Shown here piece after piece: positions 54,676-63,627 of a stretch of DNA of 64,000 nucleotides. Position 1 is the stretch's first letter. Each line of letters opens with the position of its first letter. Both the position numbers and the translations under genes were made by a program. A model generated the notes under the pieces. It was not told where the DNA came from. It made no database searches and was given only the letters and a program-made list of their open reading frames with translations. The DNA lies in the NCBI RefSeq assembly GCF_000374185.1, contig NZ_KB910518.1, positions 5,070,530 to 5,134,529 of the forward strand, in the 5' to 3' direction. The DNA is from Paenibacillus sp. HW567 (GTDB taxonomy: Bacteria > Bacillota > Bacilli > Paenibacillales > Paenibacillaceae).

Positions 54676-54827
54676 TGATTCCCTCCGACTTTTCAGCATA
54701 TTCGTTTGCGTTACAGTACCTGCAGTCAAACGATAGAGCATTATGTATAAGTACCTATTTTATATCGGATTTATTTTCCATTTTTTCAACTTGGCTACAA
54801 TGAAGGAAGATCATAATTTCCAAAACA

Positions 54828-54884
54828 ACAAAAAACCTCTCCTGGAGCAAGGATGCCTTCGCAGCCCTGCCGTTCAGAGAGGTT
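54828..54884 (-). terminator. Terminator of the GH31 gene
   Basis: On the minus strand AACCTCTC pairs with GAGAGGTT around a 35-base loop and is followed by TTTTTTG. It lies 33 bases after the GH31 stop. Confidence 0.85.
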
Positions 54885-54916
54885 ATTCATTCGGGATGTC
54901 AGCAGAATTCCCGTTC

Positions 54917-57238
54917 TTACTTTAGCGTAATCGTGATCGCTGCCGATTTGGCTCCGGCGTTCACTTTCACTGTAGTTTCATCTACCAGTTCAGCGCCTTC
55001 TACAGAAGCGATAGCGCCCAGATCCTTCACAGCCAGGGTGAAGGCTTTGCCGCTGCCTTCTGCAGCAACAGTTACGGTATTGCCTTTGCGTTCAGCCTTC
55101 ACGGTCAGCTCAGGAGCGCCTTTGATATCGCGTACGGTTGCAGCAGTTGCTGCGCCGTCTTCAAGCGAATACAGGCCAAACTTCACGCCGTCCGCAAAGT
55201 CATAATCCGGACGGTTATCTACGCTGCCTGTGGCAAGCAGGGAGTTCTGGCGTACGAACAGCGGCAGGCTGAAGAAATCATGCGTTTCTTTGCGCCATGA
55301 TCCGCCCTGTACGGTTTCACCGCTAAGCAGATGTGTCCAGCGGCCAGCCGGCAGATAGTATTTCACTTCGCCGTTTTCCTGGAAGATTGGAGCTACCAGC
55401 AGGGAGTCACCCAGCATGTACTGACGGTCCAGCACTTCGCAAGTAGGATCTTCCGGGAATTCCATCACCATCGCCCGCATCGAAGCCCAGCCCTGCTCAT
55501 GCGCCTGTCCCGCCACATCATACAGGTAAGGCATCAGGCTGCATTTAAGCTTGGTGAAGAAGCGGGTAACATCCACAGCTTCATCGTCGTACGCCCAAGG
55601 CACCCGGTACGAGGTGCTGCCGTGCAGACGGCTGTGGCTGGAGAGCAGGCCGAAGGCCAGCCAGCGTTTGAAGACGTGCGCCGGAGCCGTATTTTCAAAG
55701 CCGCCGATATCATGGCTCCAGAAGCCGAAGCCGGACAGACCGAGGGACAGGCCGCCGCGCAGGCTTTCTGCCATCGACTCATAATCCGCATAGCAGTCGC
55801 CGCCCCAGTGAACCGGGAACTGCTGTCCGCCAGCCGTTGCTGAACGTGCGAATACCGCCGCTTCATTTTTGCCAAGCTTCTCTTCCAGCACTTCAAAAAC
55901 AACCTTGTTGTACATTTGAGTATAGTAATTGTGCATTTTCTGCGGGTCAGAGCCGTCGAAGTACACCACATCGGTTGGAATGCGTTCGCCGAAGTCGGTC
56001 TTGAAGCTGTCTACGCCCATATCCACCAGCTTGCGGAGATAACCGGCATACCATTCACAAGCCGCAGGGTTCGTGAAGTCCACGAGTCCCATGCCCGCTT
56101 GCCACAGATCCGTTTGGTAAACGTCGCCGTTTGCTTTTTTAATCAGATAGCCATTCTTCTTGCCTTCTTCAAACAACGGTGAACGCTGCCCGATATAGGA
56201 GTTAATCCATACGCAGATTTTGAGGCCTTTTGCCTTCAGACGTTTCAGCATGCCAACCGGGTCCGGGAATACGCGCTCATCCCACTGGAAATCGGTCCAT
56301 TGGTATTCACGCATCCAGAAGCAGTCGAAATGGAACACATGCAGCGGCAGGTCCCGCTCTGCCATGCCTTCTACGAAGGAATTCACCGTTGCTTCATCGT
56401 AGTCGGTAGTGAACGAAGTAGTCAGCCACAGACCGAAGGTCCATGCCGGTGGAAGTGCAGGCTTGCCGGTAAGCGATGTGTATTTGCTGATAACCTCTTT
56501 GATCGTAGGTCCTTCAATTACGAAATATTCCAGGCTCTCTCCAGCTACGCTGAATTGGGCTTTCTTTACTTTTTCCGAAGCGATTTCATACGAAACCAGC
56601 TCAGGATGGTTCACGAATACGCCGTAGCCTTTGCTGGTTACATAGAACGGAATGTTCTTGTATGCCTGCTCAGAGCTTGTACCGCCGTCTTTATTCCAGA
56701 GATCCACTACCTGTCCATTCTTAACAAAAGCGGTGAAGCGCTCGCCCAGACCATAGACGAATTCCCCTACGCCGATATCCAGCTCTTCACGCATGAACGT
56801 GTTGCCGTCCTGATCGGTGATGTAAGCCATGGATTTGAAACCGCTGCCGGTAATGCGCTCATTGCCGCGGTAGAAATCTACAGACCACTGGGTTCCTTTG
56901 TTGATGACTACACGGAGTCCGCCGCTGATCAGCACGGTTTGTGTTTCGTTTTCTTCAATTTGCACATGATCGCCAGTTCCCTTAGTCAACTCGAAAACCG
57001 GACCGCGTTCCTGCACACCGTCATGATGAACAATTTTGATGCCAACCACGCCCGGAAGCGGGGAATGGAATTTCACAGTCAACAGTGTCGAGTTCAGCGT
57101 TGCTGCACGACCTGTAATTGGAGTAGTTTGGGTAACTGCTGTCAATCCTTCTGGAGTTTTTTCCACTACATAGTTTTGGACAGCGCCGTTAATGGTAATG
57201 CCGTCGCGAACCAGCCATAGACCGTCGGTAAATTTCAT
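54917..57238 (-). CDS. yicI: Alpha-xylosidase, glycoside hydrolase family 31 (YicI-like)
   Basis: A 773-aa cytosolic enzyme that releases alpha-linked xylose from isoprimeverose and xyloglucan fragments. The ATG at 57238 gives MKFTDGLWLV, as in YicI, and is preferred over a GTG five codons upstream. The catalytic nucleophile is Asp in DSFKTDFGERIP near 415, and the acid/base Asp is in VHWGGDCYADY near 482; FGFWSHDIGGFE follows. Length matches YicI. It is single and divergent from an AraC-type regulator across 126 bases, with the regulator probably controlling it. No xyloglucan transporter is adjacent. Confidence 0.94.
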   Translation of the reverse strand: MKFTDGLWLVRDGITINGAVQNYVVEKTPEGLTAVTQTTPITGRAATLNSTLLTVKFHSPLPGVVGIKIVHHDGVQERGPVFELTKGTGDHVQIEENETQTVLISGGLRVVINKGTQWSVDFYRGNERITGSGFKSMAYITDQDGNTFMREELDIGVGEFVYGLGERFTAFVKNGQVVDLWNKDGGTSSEQAYKNIPFYVTSKGYGVFVNHPELVSYEIASEKVKKAQFSVAGESLEYFVIEGPTIKEVISKYTSLTGKPALPPAWTFGLWLTTSFTTDYDEATVNSFVEGMAERDLPLHVFHFDCFWMREYQWTDFQWDERVFPDPVGMLKRLKAKGLKICVWINSYIGQRSPLFEEGKKNGYLIKKANGDVYQTDLWQAGMGLVDFTNPAACEWYAGYLRKLVDMGVDSFKTDFGERIPTDVVYFDGSDPQKMHNYYTQMYNKVVFEVLEEKLGKNEAAVFARSATAGGQQFPVHWGGDCYADYESMAESLRGGLSLGLSGFGFWSHDIGGFENTAPAHVFKRWLAFGLLSSHSRLHGSTSYRVPWAYDDEAVDVTRFFTKLKCSLMPYLYDVAGQAHEQGWASMRAMVMEFPEDPTCEVLDRQYMLGDSLLVAPIFQENGEVKYYLPAGRWTHLLSGETVQGGSWRKETHDFFSLPLFVRQNSLLATGSVDNRPDYDFADGVKFGLYSLEDGAATAATVRDIKGAPELTVKAERKGNTVTVAAEGSGKAFTLAVKDLGAIASVEGAELVDETTVKVNAGAKSAAITITLK

Positions 57239-57364
57239 GTGTGCACTTGCCACCCTTCAATTTGGTGTTTATAGTTGCATTATAACGATAATAAATATAC
57301 AAAACTAATAAAATATAGCTTATTTATAACACTATCCTGATGTTTATTGAAAAGGAGGGCGAAC

Positions 57365-58282
57365 ATGGACCGCACATCGCAGCGATTGCTCAAAGAAGAC
57401 CGTGTACATGGCGACATTATGTTCCCGCTGGCGGCCTACTGGGTCGAGCTACCAGCCGGAACCCATGTCCTGGATACACACTGGCATGAGGAAGCGGAGT
57501 TTTTTTTGCTGCTGGAAGGCGAAATTCTGTTTCAGGTGGACACCGATTATTTTCCGCTCCGGGCAGGGGAAGCTGTGTTCATCGACTCCGGGGATATCCA
57601 CGCCGCCTACGTGCTGAAGGAAGGCCCTTGCCGGTTCTGCGCCCTGGTCTTTCACCCCGATCTCTTGGCCAGCGCCCAATATGACGCCATCCAGCAGACG
57701 GTGATTCTGCCGCTGCAGGAGAAACGCCAGAGCTTTCCCAGACATCTGTCGCCGGAAATTCCCTGGCAGCTAGAGCTGCTGCACCACCTGGAGCGTCTCA
57801 TGGAGACATATGATCATAAGTTGCCCGGTTTTGAAGCGTTTATGAAAGGAACCTTGCTGATTATGCTCTCGGAGATCGCCATTGGAGACCGTGCGGTGAA
57901 CCGCAGCCAGTCCGAGGGTGCCGATACCACCAAGATCAACCGGCTCAAAAAGGTCATTCTCTATATTCAGGACAACTATCAGGAACCGATCCGCACCCGC
58001 GACCTGTCCGAGCTGATTCCGATGAGTGAAGGCCAGTTCTGCCGCTTCTTCAAGGCAATGACCCGCAAAACGCCGGTCGATTACATCAACTCGTACCGCA
58101 TCCGCCAGGCCGCTGACCTGCTGCAGCAGAGCGAACGCAAAATCTCGGACATCGCGCTGGAGGTCGGCTTCGACAACGTCAGCTATTTCATCAAGGTGTT
58201 CCGCAAGGCGATGAAATGCTCGCCCTCGGAGTTCCGCAAAGGGGCGGGATTAGGGGCGGGTCAGGCGCAGTTGTATCCATGA
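57365..58282 (+). CDS. AraC family transcriptional regulator
   Basis: A 305-aa regulator; ATG 57365 has AAGGAGGG upstream. The N-terminal cupin (HWHEEAEFFLLLEGEILFQV near 45) is the probable ligand pocket. Two helix-turn-helix motifs lie at about 215-300 (RTRDLSELIPMSEGQFCRFF; SDIALEVGFDNVSYFIKVF). It is divergent from the GH31 gene and is its likely sugar-responsive activator. Confidence 0.92.
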   Translation: MDRTSQRLLKEDRVHGDIMFPLAAYWVELPAGTHVLDTHWHEEAEFFLLLEGEILFQVDTDYFPLRAGEAVFIDSGDIHAAYVLKEGPCRFCALVFHPDLLASAQYDAIQQTVILPLQEKRQSFPRHLSPEIPWQLELLHHLERLMETYDHKLPGFEAFMKGTLLIMLSEIAIGDRAVNRSQSEGADTTKINRLKKVILYIQDNYQEPIRTRDLSELIPMSEGQFCRFFKAMTRKTPVDYINSYRIRQAADLLQQSERKISDIALEVGFDNVSYFIKVFRKAMKCSPSEFRKGAGLGAGQAQLYP

Positions 58283-58368
58283 CAGAAGGGGAGGACGGCT
58301 ACATTTATTTCATGACAGATTGCCGGGGTTCTGTCTAATTCAAGTCCGACTCCCAGCCTCTCCGCCGG

Positions 58369-60501
58369 TCACGCTTCCTTCCGAATCACAATAAAGCATG
58401 TGCTGTCCGGCAGCGGAACGTCCTGGCCGCTCTCGTCCATGATAACCACCCGGCCCTGGAGCGCCTCCGTATAGCCCTCCTGCAAATAGTGGCGCAGGAC
58501 TTCAAGCTTCGCCCGCTCGCCCAGGGTCTGCCGGATGAAAGCCTCATACTGTGTAGGAGTGAAGTAACCAAACTGCTCCTGCACCTCATGAATATAGGCT
58601 TCTTCTCCCCACGTGTAGGTGTACAGAAACTCCATGGCATCGTTCATCGGCATGAGCACCTCCTGCTCAGCCACCGGCTCGTACTGAATTACTCTCCCGG
58701 CAAAATCCTTGGCATAGCGCTCCAGCGAAGCCATCCCGTCCGCCTCCAAAAAACGTACACGGCGCCGTTCTTCCAGCGGCTCGCTCATAATCCCGTCACG
58801 GATAATAATAACCCCTCCGTCTGCCAGCACCTCAAAGCTGCTAACCAGTGCCGCAGCCACCGTCTCATGATTGAACTTCGCGCCGTTCAGCGGCACGTAC
58901 GAATACAGCTCATGCAGAATTGAGGAGAAAATCACTGTGTCCACCGTGCCTGCCTCGACAAAATCCTTGAGGTTCAGCGCATCGCCCTGCAGCACCTCCC
59001 AGCGGCGGCCCTCCCGCTGCTTCTTCTGGCGCAGCGCTTCCACAACATTGCTGGAAATATCTATGCCAACCGGAACCACTCCCGGCATCCGCTCTTCGAT
59101 CAGATCCAGCAGCACGCCGCCGCCGGGGCCAATGTCCAGTACCTTCCGGCCAGTGACATACTCCAGAATGACCGATTTATAGTCTGCTGTCTCATTCATT
59201 TGGCTCAAATAGGTATCCTCATTATGGAACCGGTCAAAGGCATCCCGGCGCAGCTCGAACAAATCGAACAGCAGCAGCACCGCCCGCTCATACAGTGCAG
59301 ACTTTTCAGCCTCTATGCAGAATTCAATCAGCTTCTCAGCCGCCGGAGAGAATCCGAAATCAACAAACAACGTGTCAGGCAGATGCTCCTCCCGCCGCAG
59401 CCGGTGAACCAAATGGGGGTTGCCGGAAGGCTCCACTCCGTTCAGGATATTCTCCCATGTCAGCCCGGACAGATACTTTTCAATGATCCGTTTCTTGTAC
59501 ACATTGATTTTCTTCGCGCCTTTGTAGTCATAATAGATGCCGTTCATGACCATCTCATAACTGATGTGGTTCAGCGTGGACAGCTTGCCGCCGCAGGCCG
59601 CCAGAGTCATGATCTTAAGGAATTGCTCCAGCGAAAACGTCTGCAGTGCGGATTCCACATACCAGAAAGTAATATGCTGCATAGGCTCCAGTACAGCGGC
59701 ACTCCAGCCTGCCTGCTCCAGACTGTCCCATTCTGCATCGAAGTCCTCTCCCCCGGCAATCGCTCCTGCACGCATTCTCCGCAAGCGCTCCTTCATCGGT
59801 ACCCCGGCGTTCAGATTCCCTGAAGAAATTGCTGCAATCAGCTTCATTACCTCGGTCCGCACCTCTTGCCACAGCTCAGGGGACACAGCAGAAATAATGC
59901 AGTGATTCAGCGCGAACAGCAGCCGCTCCAGCTCATCGGCGGTCAGCAGCCCTTCCTCCACCATCGCTGACAGCGGACGATGAACAAATGGCGGAACCTC
60001 ACCGCGAATCTGCTGCCCGATCAGACCATGCGTCTCGATCAGCCGGTGTACGATCACTTTTCTCTCCGCTTCGGCTTCCCCCGCTTCTGTCCCCCGGTCA
60101 GCCTGCAGCCGTATTACCTCATCAACAGTAGAGATTCCACCCGCCTGACGCCAGTACAACTGGGCCGAACCCATATTGTGGACAAAAATGTTGATCCCTT
60201 CCGCCTCCCACAGCCGCCGCTGGCGCCGTGTTCCGCCCTTTGCCGTTTCCGACCAGACCAGTGTCTCTTCGACCAGCTCTTTAATCCAATAGGACAGCGA
60301 TAGACTATCCAGCAGGCGCAGACTGCGCTCTACGTAATCCAGTACCGGATTTATGTACTCCAGCTCTTGAAGCGACTCTACGCGCTCAAGATTTACAATC
60401 GTTTCTTCGGCCTGAACAATATAGTGTAGCCAAGAGCAGCTTTCTTCGTGTACGATCCCCGTCATACGATACGCTTCAATGGCTTGCAGGGATTTCAGCA
60501 T
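58369..60501 (-). CDS. Large class I SAM-dependent methyltransferase with N-terminal extension
   Basis: A 710-aa protein. The first about 420 residues are helical and match no family I recognise (LSLSYWIKELVEETLVWSET; LPDTLFVDFGFSPAAEKLIE). The rest contains a methyltransferase domain with SAM motif I VLDIGPGGGVLLDLIEERMP near 465, VGIDISSNVVEALRQ at the acidic position and DTVIFSSILHELYSY. A closing about 100-residue module follows. The ribosome site AGGAGGC is well placed. It is a single gene. Methyl acceptor unknown. The extension makes it about three times the length of a simple methyltransferase. Confidence 0.85.
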   Translation of the reverse strand: MLKSLQAIEAYRMTGIVHEESCSWLHYIVQAEETIVNLERVESLQELEYINPVLDYVERSLRLLDSLSLSYWIKELVEETLVWSETAKGGTRRQRRLWEAEGINIFVHNMGSAQLYWRQAGGISTVDEVIRLQADRGTEAGEAEAERKVIVHRLIETHGLIGQQIRGEVPPFVHRPLSAMVEEGLLTADELERLLFALNHCIISAVSPELWQEVRTEVMKLIAAISSGNLNAGVPMKERLRRMRAGAIAGGEDFDAEWDSLEQAGWSAAVLEPMQHITFWYVESALQTFSLEQFLKIMTLAACGGKLSTLNHISYEMVMNGIYYDYKGAKKINVYKKRIIEKYLSGLTWENILNGVEPSGNPHLVHRLRREEHLPDTLFVDFGFSPAAEKLIEFCIEAEKSALYERAVLLLFDLFELRRDAFDRFHNEDTYLSQMNETADYKSVILEYVTGRKVLDIGPGGGVLLDLIEERMPGVVPVGIDISSNVVEALRQKKQREGRRWEVLQGDALNLKDFVEAGTVDTVIFSSILHELYSYVPLNGAKFNHETVAAALVSSFEVLADGGVIIIRDGIMSEPLEERRRVRFLEADGMASLERYAKDFAGRVIQYEPVAEQEVLMPMNDAMEFLYTYTWGEEAYIHEVQEQFGYFTPTQYEAFIRQTLGERAKLEVLRHYLQEGYTEALQGRVVIMDESGQDVPLPDSTCFIVIRKEA

Positions 60502-60620
60502 GCGGTTCGCCTCCTAAATTTTCCTGGTTCTATAAACGAAAGAATATCTTCGTTCAGTAACTAATGTGGAATATACTTTCTCCTGGACAATACAATCTTT
60601 GCTGGAGGGGTAGCTCTGCC

Positions 60621-61062
60621 ATGAGAAAAGCAGCAATTGAAGTTATTAACGGCCGCTTTGGTACTATTACACAATATCGGGATAACCCGACAAAGAATGA
60701 AGAAGCACAGGAAATAGACCTGAACGGGCTTTTCATCCTGCCGGGATTAATTTCATGCGCATACCAGTTTTAAATTTTTGCAGAATAAGCCTCTGCACGG
60801 GTACCATAAAGAGTATTTGAATGCATGTCTTCGGGAGGGAATTACCACGATACGCGACGAAGGAGTGTCTGCAACAGCAACCATTGACGATGTTATAGTA
60901 CATATGAATGGGCTGGATCGTTTGTCTTTTCCCAGAATGATCACGTCAGGTAAAGTATTTACGACCCCCGGGGGATATGGAGGGCAAGAGTTGGTGTTGG
61001 AAGTGCGGAAGAAGCCAAGGGTTAAATTTGTCATGAAGGAAGGCCAGGTTATATCCCGCTGA
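60621..61062 (+). pseudogene. Broken amidohydrolase gene
   Basis: ATG 60621 follows GGAGGGG. The frame begins like an amidohydrolase (EIDLNGLFILPGLI, where intact enzymes continue with DxHxH), but ends at a TAA at 60771. A second frame resumes at about 60778 with YLNACLREGITTIRDEGVSA, the next conserved part, then jumps from PGGYGGQE directly to RKKPRVKFVMKEGQVI, the family C-terminus. A frameshift or stop near 60770 and a large internal deletion are both needed, and the metal-binding HxH is lost, so no active enzyme can result. Confidence 0.8.
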
Positions 61063-61076
61063 CAGAATATTATAGA

Positions 61077-61126
61077 GCAGCGGCAGTCATGGACGAGAGT
61101 ATTAAGTCCAGGATTGCCGCTGTTTT
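61077..61126. terminator. Terminator between the amidohydrolase relic and the MerR gene
   Basis: A two-part stem, AGCAGCGGCA with TGCCGCTGTT and inner GGAC with GTCC, lies between the convergent genes. The tail is GTTTTG on plus and CTCTATAATATT on minus. Confidence 0.75.
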
Positions 61127-61132
61127 GCTCTG

Positions 61133-61636
61133 CTATTGTTTCTCCGGAGCCAGTGACTTGCCCGCTTTGGCGGATACGGAAAAATAACTCATCTCAATAG
61201 GTGACATGGGTTTCGGTTCTCCCATCGTTTGCTCTACGCCACCGTCCTGACGTTCATCCGAGCAGTCCCGGCGGTAGCTCCCCTCTTCCAATTTCATGTC
61301 GATAAAATCGACGACCTGCTGCAGCGAGGCGATCTGGCTGAGGATATTTTCCCGGTGGCTTCTTAAGAGCTCCACCAGCTCGGGAAATTCCGCAGGATCG
61401 GTGTCAGCGGAGACAGCTAAAAATGGCCGCATCTCCTCCAGCGGCATCCCTGTTTTTTTCAGACAGGATATCAGTTGGATTCTATCGACGTCCTCCTGCC
61501 GGTAGACGCGGTGCCCGTTGTCCTTCCGGTCTGCCCGTTGCAGCAGCGCGATCTTTTCGTAATAACGGATGGTGTCCTGGGAAATTCCAGTTTGCTCTGC
61601 GGTCTGCTTTATCGTAAAGGTTTGCTCTGCCTTCAT
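61133..61636 (-). CDS. MerR family transcriptional regulator
   Basis: A 167-aa regulator. The N-terminal winged helix has TGISQDTIRYYEKIALLQ and NGHRVYRQEDVDRIQL. A long helix (LVELLRSHRENILSQIASLQ) dimerises it, followed by a tail of 40 residues with one cysteine. Its promoter has a MerR dyad in the 17-bp spacer, and a matching dyad precedes the divergent SDR gene, so it should regulate both. It belongs to the branch that regulates aldehyde or drug-responsive oxidoreductases. The ligand is unknown. Confidence 0.92.
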   Translation of the reverse strand: MKAEQTFTIKQTAEQTGISQDTIRYYEKIALLQRADRKDNGHRVYRQEDVDRIQLISCLKKTGMPLEEMRPFLAVSADTDPAEFPELVELLRSHRENILSQIASLQQVVDFIDMKLEEGSYRRDCSDERQDGGVEQTMGEPKPMSPIEMSYFSVSAKAGKSLAPEKQ

Positions 61637-61670
61637 GCGGTTCCCTCCCGGGGATTGCCTTTTTGCCTAT

Positions 61671-61699
61671 TTTATATCTTAGAGCTGACTCCAAGTCAA
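61671..61699 (-). promoter_or_regulatory. MerR-gene promoter with operator dyad
   Basis: On the minus strand TTGACT (61694-61699) and TATAAA (61671-61676) are spaced by 17 bp. The spacer is filled by a dyad, ACTTGGAGTCAGCTCTAAGA, a weaker version of the one before the SDR gene. This implies autoregulation. Confidence 0.75.
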
Positions 61700-61736
61700 G
61701 TCTCTTATCCTTCAGAAAAAGCTTGGTTATCACGTC

Positions 61737-61765
61737 TTGACTTGGAGCCGGCTCCAAGTTATACG
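61737..61765 (+). promoter_or_regulatory. SDR-gene promoter with perfect MerR operator
   Basis: TTGACT (61737-61742) and TATACG (61760-61765) are 17 bp apart. Between and over them lies a perfect 20-bp palindrome ACTTGGAGCCGGCTCCAAGT at 61740-61759. A dyad inside the promoter spacer is the classic site for MerR-type activators. Confidence 0.85.
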
Positions 61766-61806
61766 ATGTGCGCATCAAAGAAATCTTATCTGGAGGAGAC
61801 GATACG

Positions 61807-62706
61807 ATGGACACGAAGCAACGCGACAATATCGCACTTATTACAGGGGCAAGCGCCGGCATCGGGCTGGAATTAACCCGGAAATTGCTGTCGGAGGGAT
61901 GGCAGGTAATCGCTGTGAACCGTTCCGGCCTTCCGGAGGACGATGTGACAATGCAGGAAGCTGTGAAGCGCGGATGGCTTCGCATTTATAGAATAGCGGA
62001 TCTCGCTGATTATGCCAGCCTAAGAGAGACTTTGGAAGAGATCAAGGACAAGGAGCGGCGGATTGATGTTTTGTTCAATAATGCCGGCGGGAGCTTTCAC
62101 GAGCTGAGCTATTCGAAGCAGGGGCGCGAGAAGCATTATGAGCTGATGACGGTCGTGCCGTATATCATGCTTATGGAAGTGAAGGCGCTCCTAAAAAAGG
62201 GCCGCCTAAAAACGGTGATAAACACCTCATCTTCAGCGATCAAATTTACGAAAGAGCTAAACATCGAAATCCTGGAGCGCCCCAAAACCTTCCGCAAGCT
62301 GCTTGGACCTTATGCTGCCTCAAAGCTGGCGCTTTCGCTGTGGACTCAGGCCATCGCGCCGGAGCTTGCCAAGGACGGCATCAAGGTCCGCAGTGTGGAC
62401 CCGGGGGGCAACAATACGTTAAGAAAAGGAAAAAAATCCGGTCTGCCCGTAGTGGTGAAAGCGTTGATGAAGCTGTTTTTCTCTCCCCCTACCCACGGCG
62501 CAAGCCAACTGTATGAGGGGGCTTTTGGAGAACATCGGAAGGAGACAGGCGTGTTTTTGCTGAAAGGTCAGATTGCAGCATTGAAATTTGAAGATCAAGC
62601 GCGGAATGTGCTGGAAAGCATTAAAACGATTTACGAGCACGAATTTCTGGACCGAAAGCCTGTACCCCCTTCATCGCTCCCTGACCAGCCGCTGCTTCTA
62701 TATTAA
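61807..62706 (+). CDS. Short-chain dehydrogenase/reductase
   Basis: A 299-aa NAD(P)-dependent enzyme. ATG 61807 follows GGAGGAG. The cofactor loop is TGASAGIG at about 13-20, with NNAG near 97 and the catalytic Ser region (VINTSSSAIKF) and Tyr-x-x-x-Lys in GPYAASKLALS near 180. The C-terminus extends about 60 residues beyond the core. It is divergent from the MerR gene and carries a perfect MerR dyad at its promoter, so it is presumably induced by the MerR ligand and may reduce that compound. The stop is only six bases from the convergent radical SAM stop. Confidence 0.92.
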   Translation: MDTKQRDNIALITGASAGIGLELTRKLLSEGWQVIAVNRSGLPEDDVTMQEAVKRGWLRIYRIADLADYASLRETLEEIKDKERRIDVLFNNAGGSFHELSYSKQGREKHYELMTVVPYIMLMEVKALLKKGRLKTVINTSSSAIKFTKELNIEILERPKTFRKLLGPYAASKLALSLWTQAIAPELAKDGIKVRSVDPGGNNTLRKGKKSGLPVVVKALMKLFFSPPTHGASQLYEGAFGEHRKETGVFLLKGQIAALKFEDQARNVLESIKTIYEHEFLDRKPVPPSSLPDQPLLLY

Positions 62707-62712
62707 CCTTTA

Positions 62713-63588
62713 TTACGTTCCAAACCGCTGTCTGTACCCGCATTTGCGGCACAGCTCCTCCACCGCTTCCCGGCGGGAGAAGCCGTAGAACAGATTGTTC
62801 GCGCGTTCGCCCTCGACAATCTCGGAGAACGGCTTCTCATGGATATTGCCGAGGTTAATCACGCCCTCGCCATCCAGACAGCACGGCACGACCGTGCCGT
62901 CCACCAGCACCGCCGCCTGGCTGCGCAGGGCGTGGCAGAAGCCTGAGCCGTCATCTTCCGGCTCGCTTAGGGCCGGCCATCTGAACTCGTGGTCCTGGTT
63001 CAGATATACCCTTGGCGCGATCTTCACCCCGCTGCCGGGCACGACCTTTTCTTCAATTTTGAAGTCCAAATGGAAGGCTTCCTCCAGCAGCGCAAGCGTC
63101 TCGCGGTTGCGCTGCTTCTCCAGATTACTCCGGTTGTCCTCGGTCAGATTCCACAGCCGCAAGGAGATAATCACTCCCTGTGCGGAAGCCTCCCGCACAA
63201 ACGAAATAATCTCCGACACATAACCCTCCCGGTTCTCCGACCCGGCGTGACCGTCGAAGCTGTGCAGGGAGAAGTTCATCTGGCGCAGCGCCGGCTTGCC
63301 CAGCAGCTTCGGCCCCGCCTTGTGAATCAGCGTTCCGTTGGTCGTAATGTTGACCTTGAACCCTTTGGCGTCGGCGGCATCCAGCAGCTCTCCAAGCTTC
63401 GGATGCAGCAGCGGCTCGCCTTTGACATGCAAATAGATATGATTGCTGTGTGGCTTGATCTCGTCGAGAATCTTATTAAAGGTATCCAGCTTGATGAAAT
63501 TTTTCTGCCGTTCCGTGGGCGGACAGAAGCTGCAGGACAGGTTGCAGACGCTTGTAATCTCGATGTACACCTTTTTAAAAGTTTTCAA
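62713..63588 (-). CDS. Radical SAM protein with SPASM-like C-terminus
   Basis: A 291-aa enzyme. The radical SAM cluster motif is C15-x3-C19-x2-C22 in SVCNLSCSFC, with GGE-like VKGEPLLHP near 55. The SPASM-type C-terminus contains cysteines in GFCHALRSQAAVLVDGTVVP, CCLD and ELCRKCGYR, which may hold a second iron-sulfur cluster. Such enzymes often modify peptides or serve in cofactor making, but this one has no precursor peptide gene visible nearby. It lies 39 bases after the partial oxidoreductase gene and may be cotranscribed with it. Confidence 0.92.
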   Translation of the reverse strand: MKTFKKVYIEITSVCNLSCSFCPPTERQKNFIKLDTFNKILDEIKPHSNHIYLHVKGEPLLHPKLGELLDAADAKGFKVNITTNGTLIHKAGPKLLGKPALRQMNFSLHSFDGHAGSENREGYVSEIISFVREASAQGVIISLRLWNLTEDNRSNLEKQRNRETLALLEEAFHLDFKIEEKVVPGSGVKIAPRVYLNQDHEFRWPALSEPEDDGSGFCHALRSQAAVLVDGTVVPCCLDGEGVINLGNIHEKPFSEIVEGERANNLFYGFSRREAVEELCRKCGYRQRFGT

Positions 63589-63627
63589 GTTCCGCTCCCC
63601 ATTTCAAATATTCATTCCAAGGCTCCG

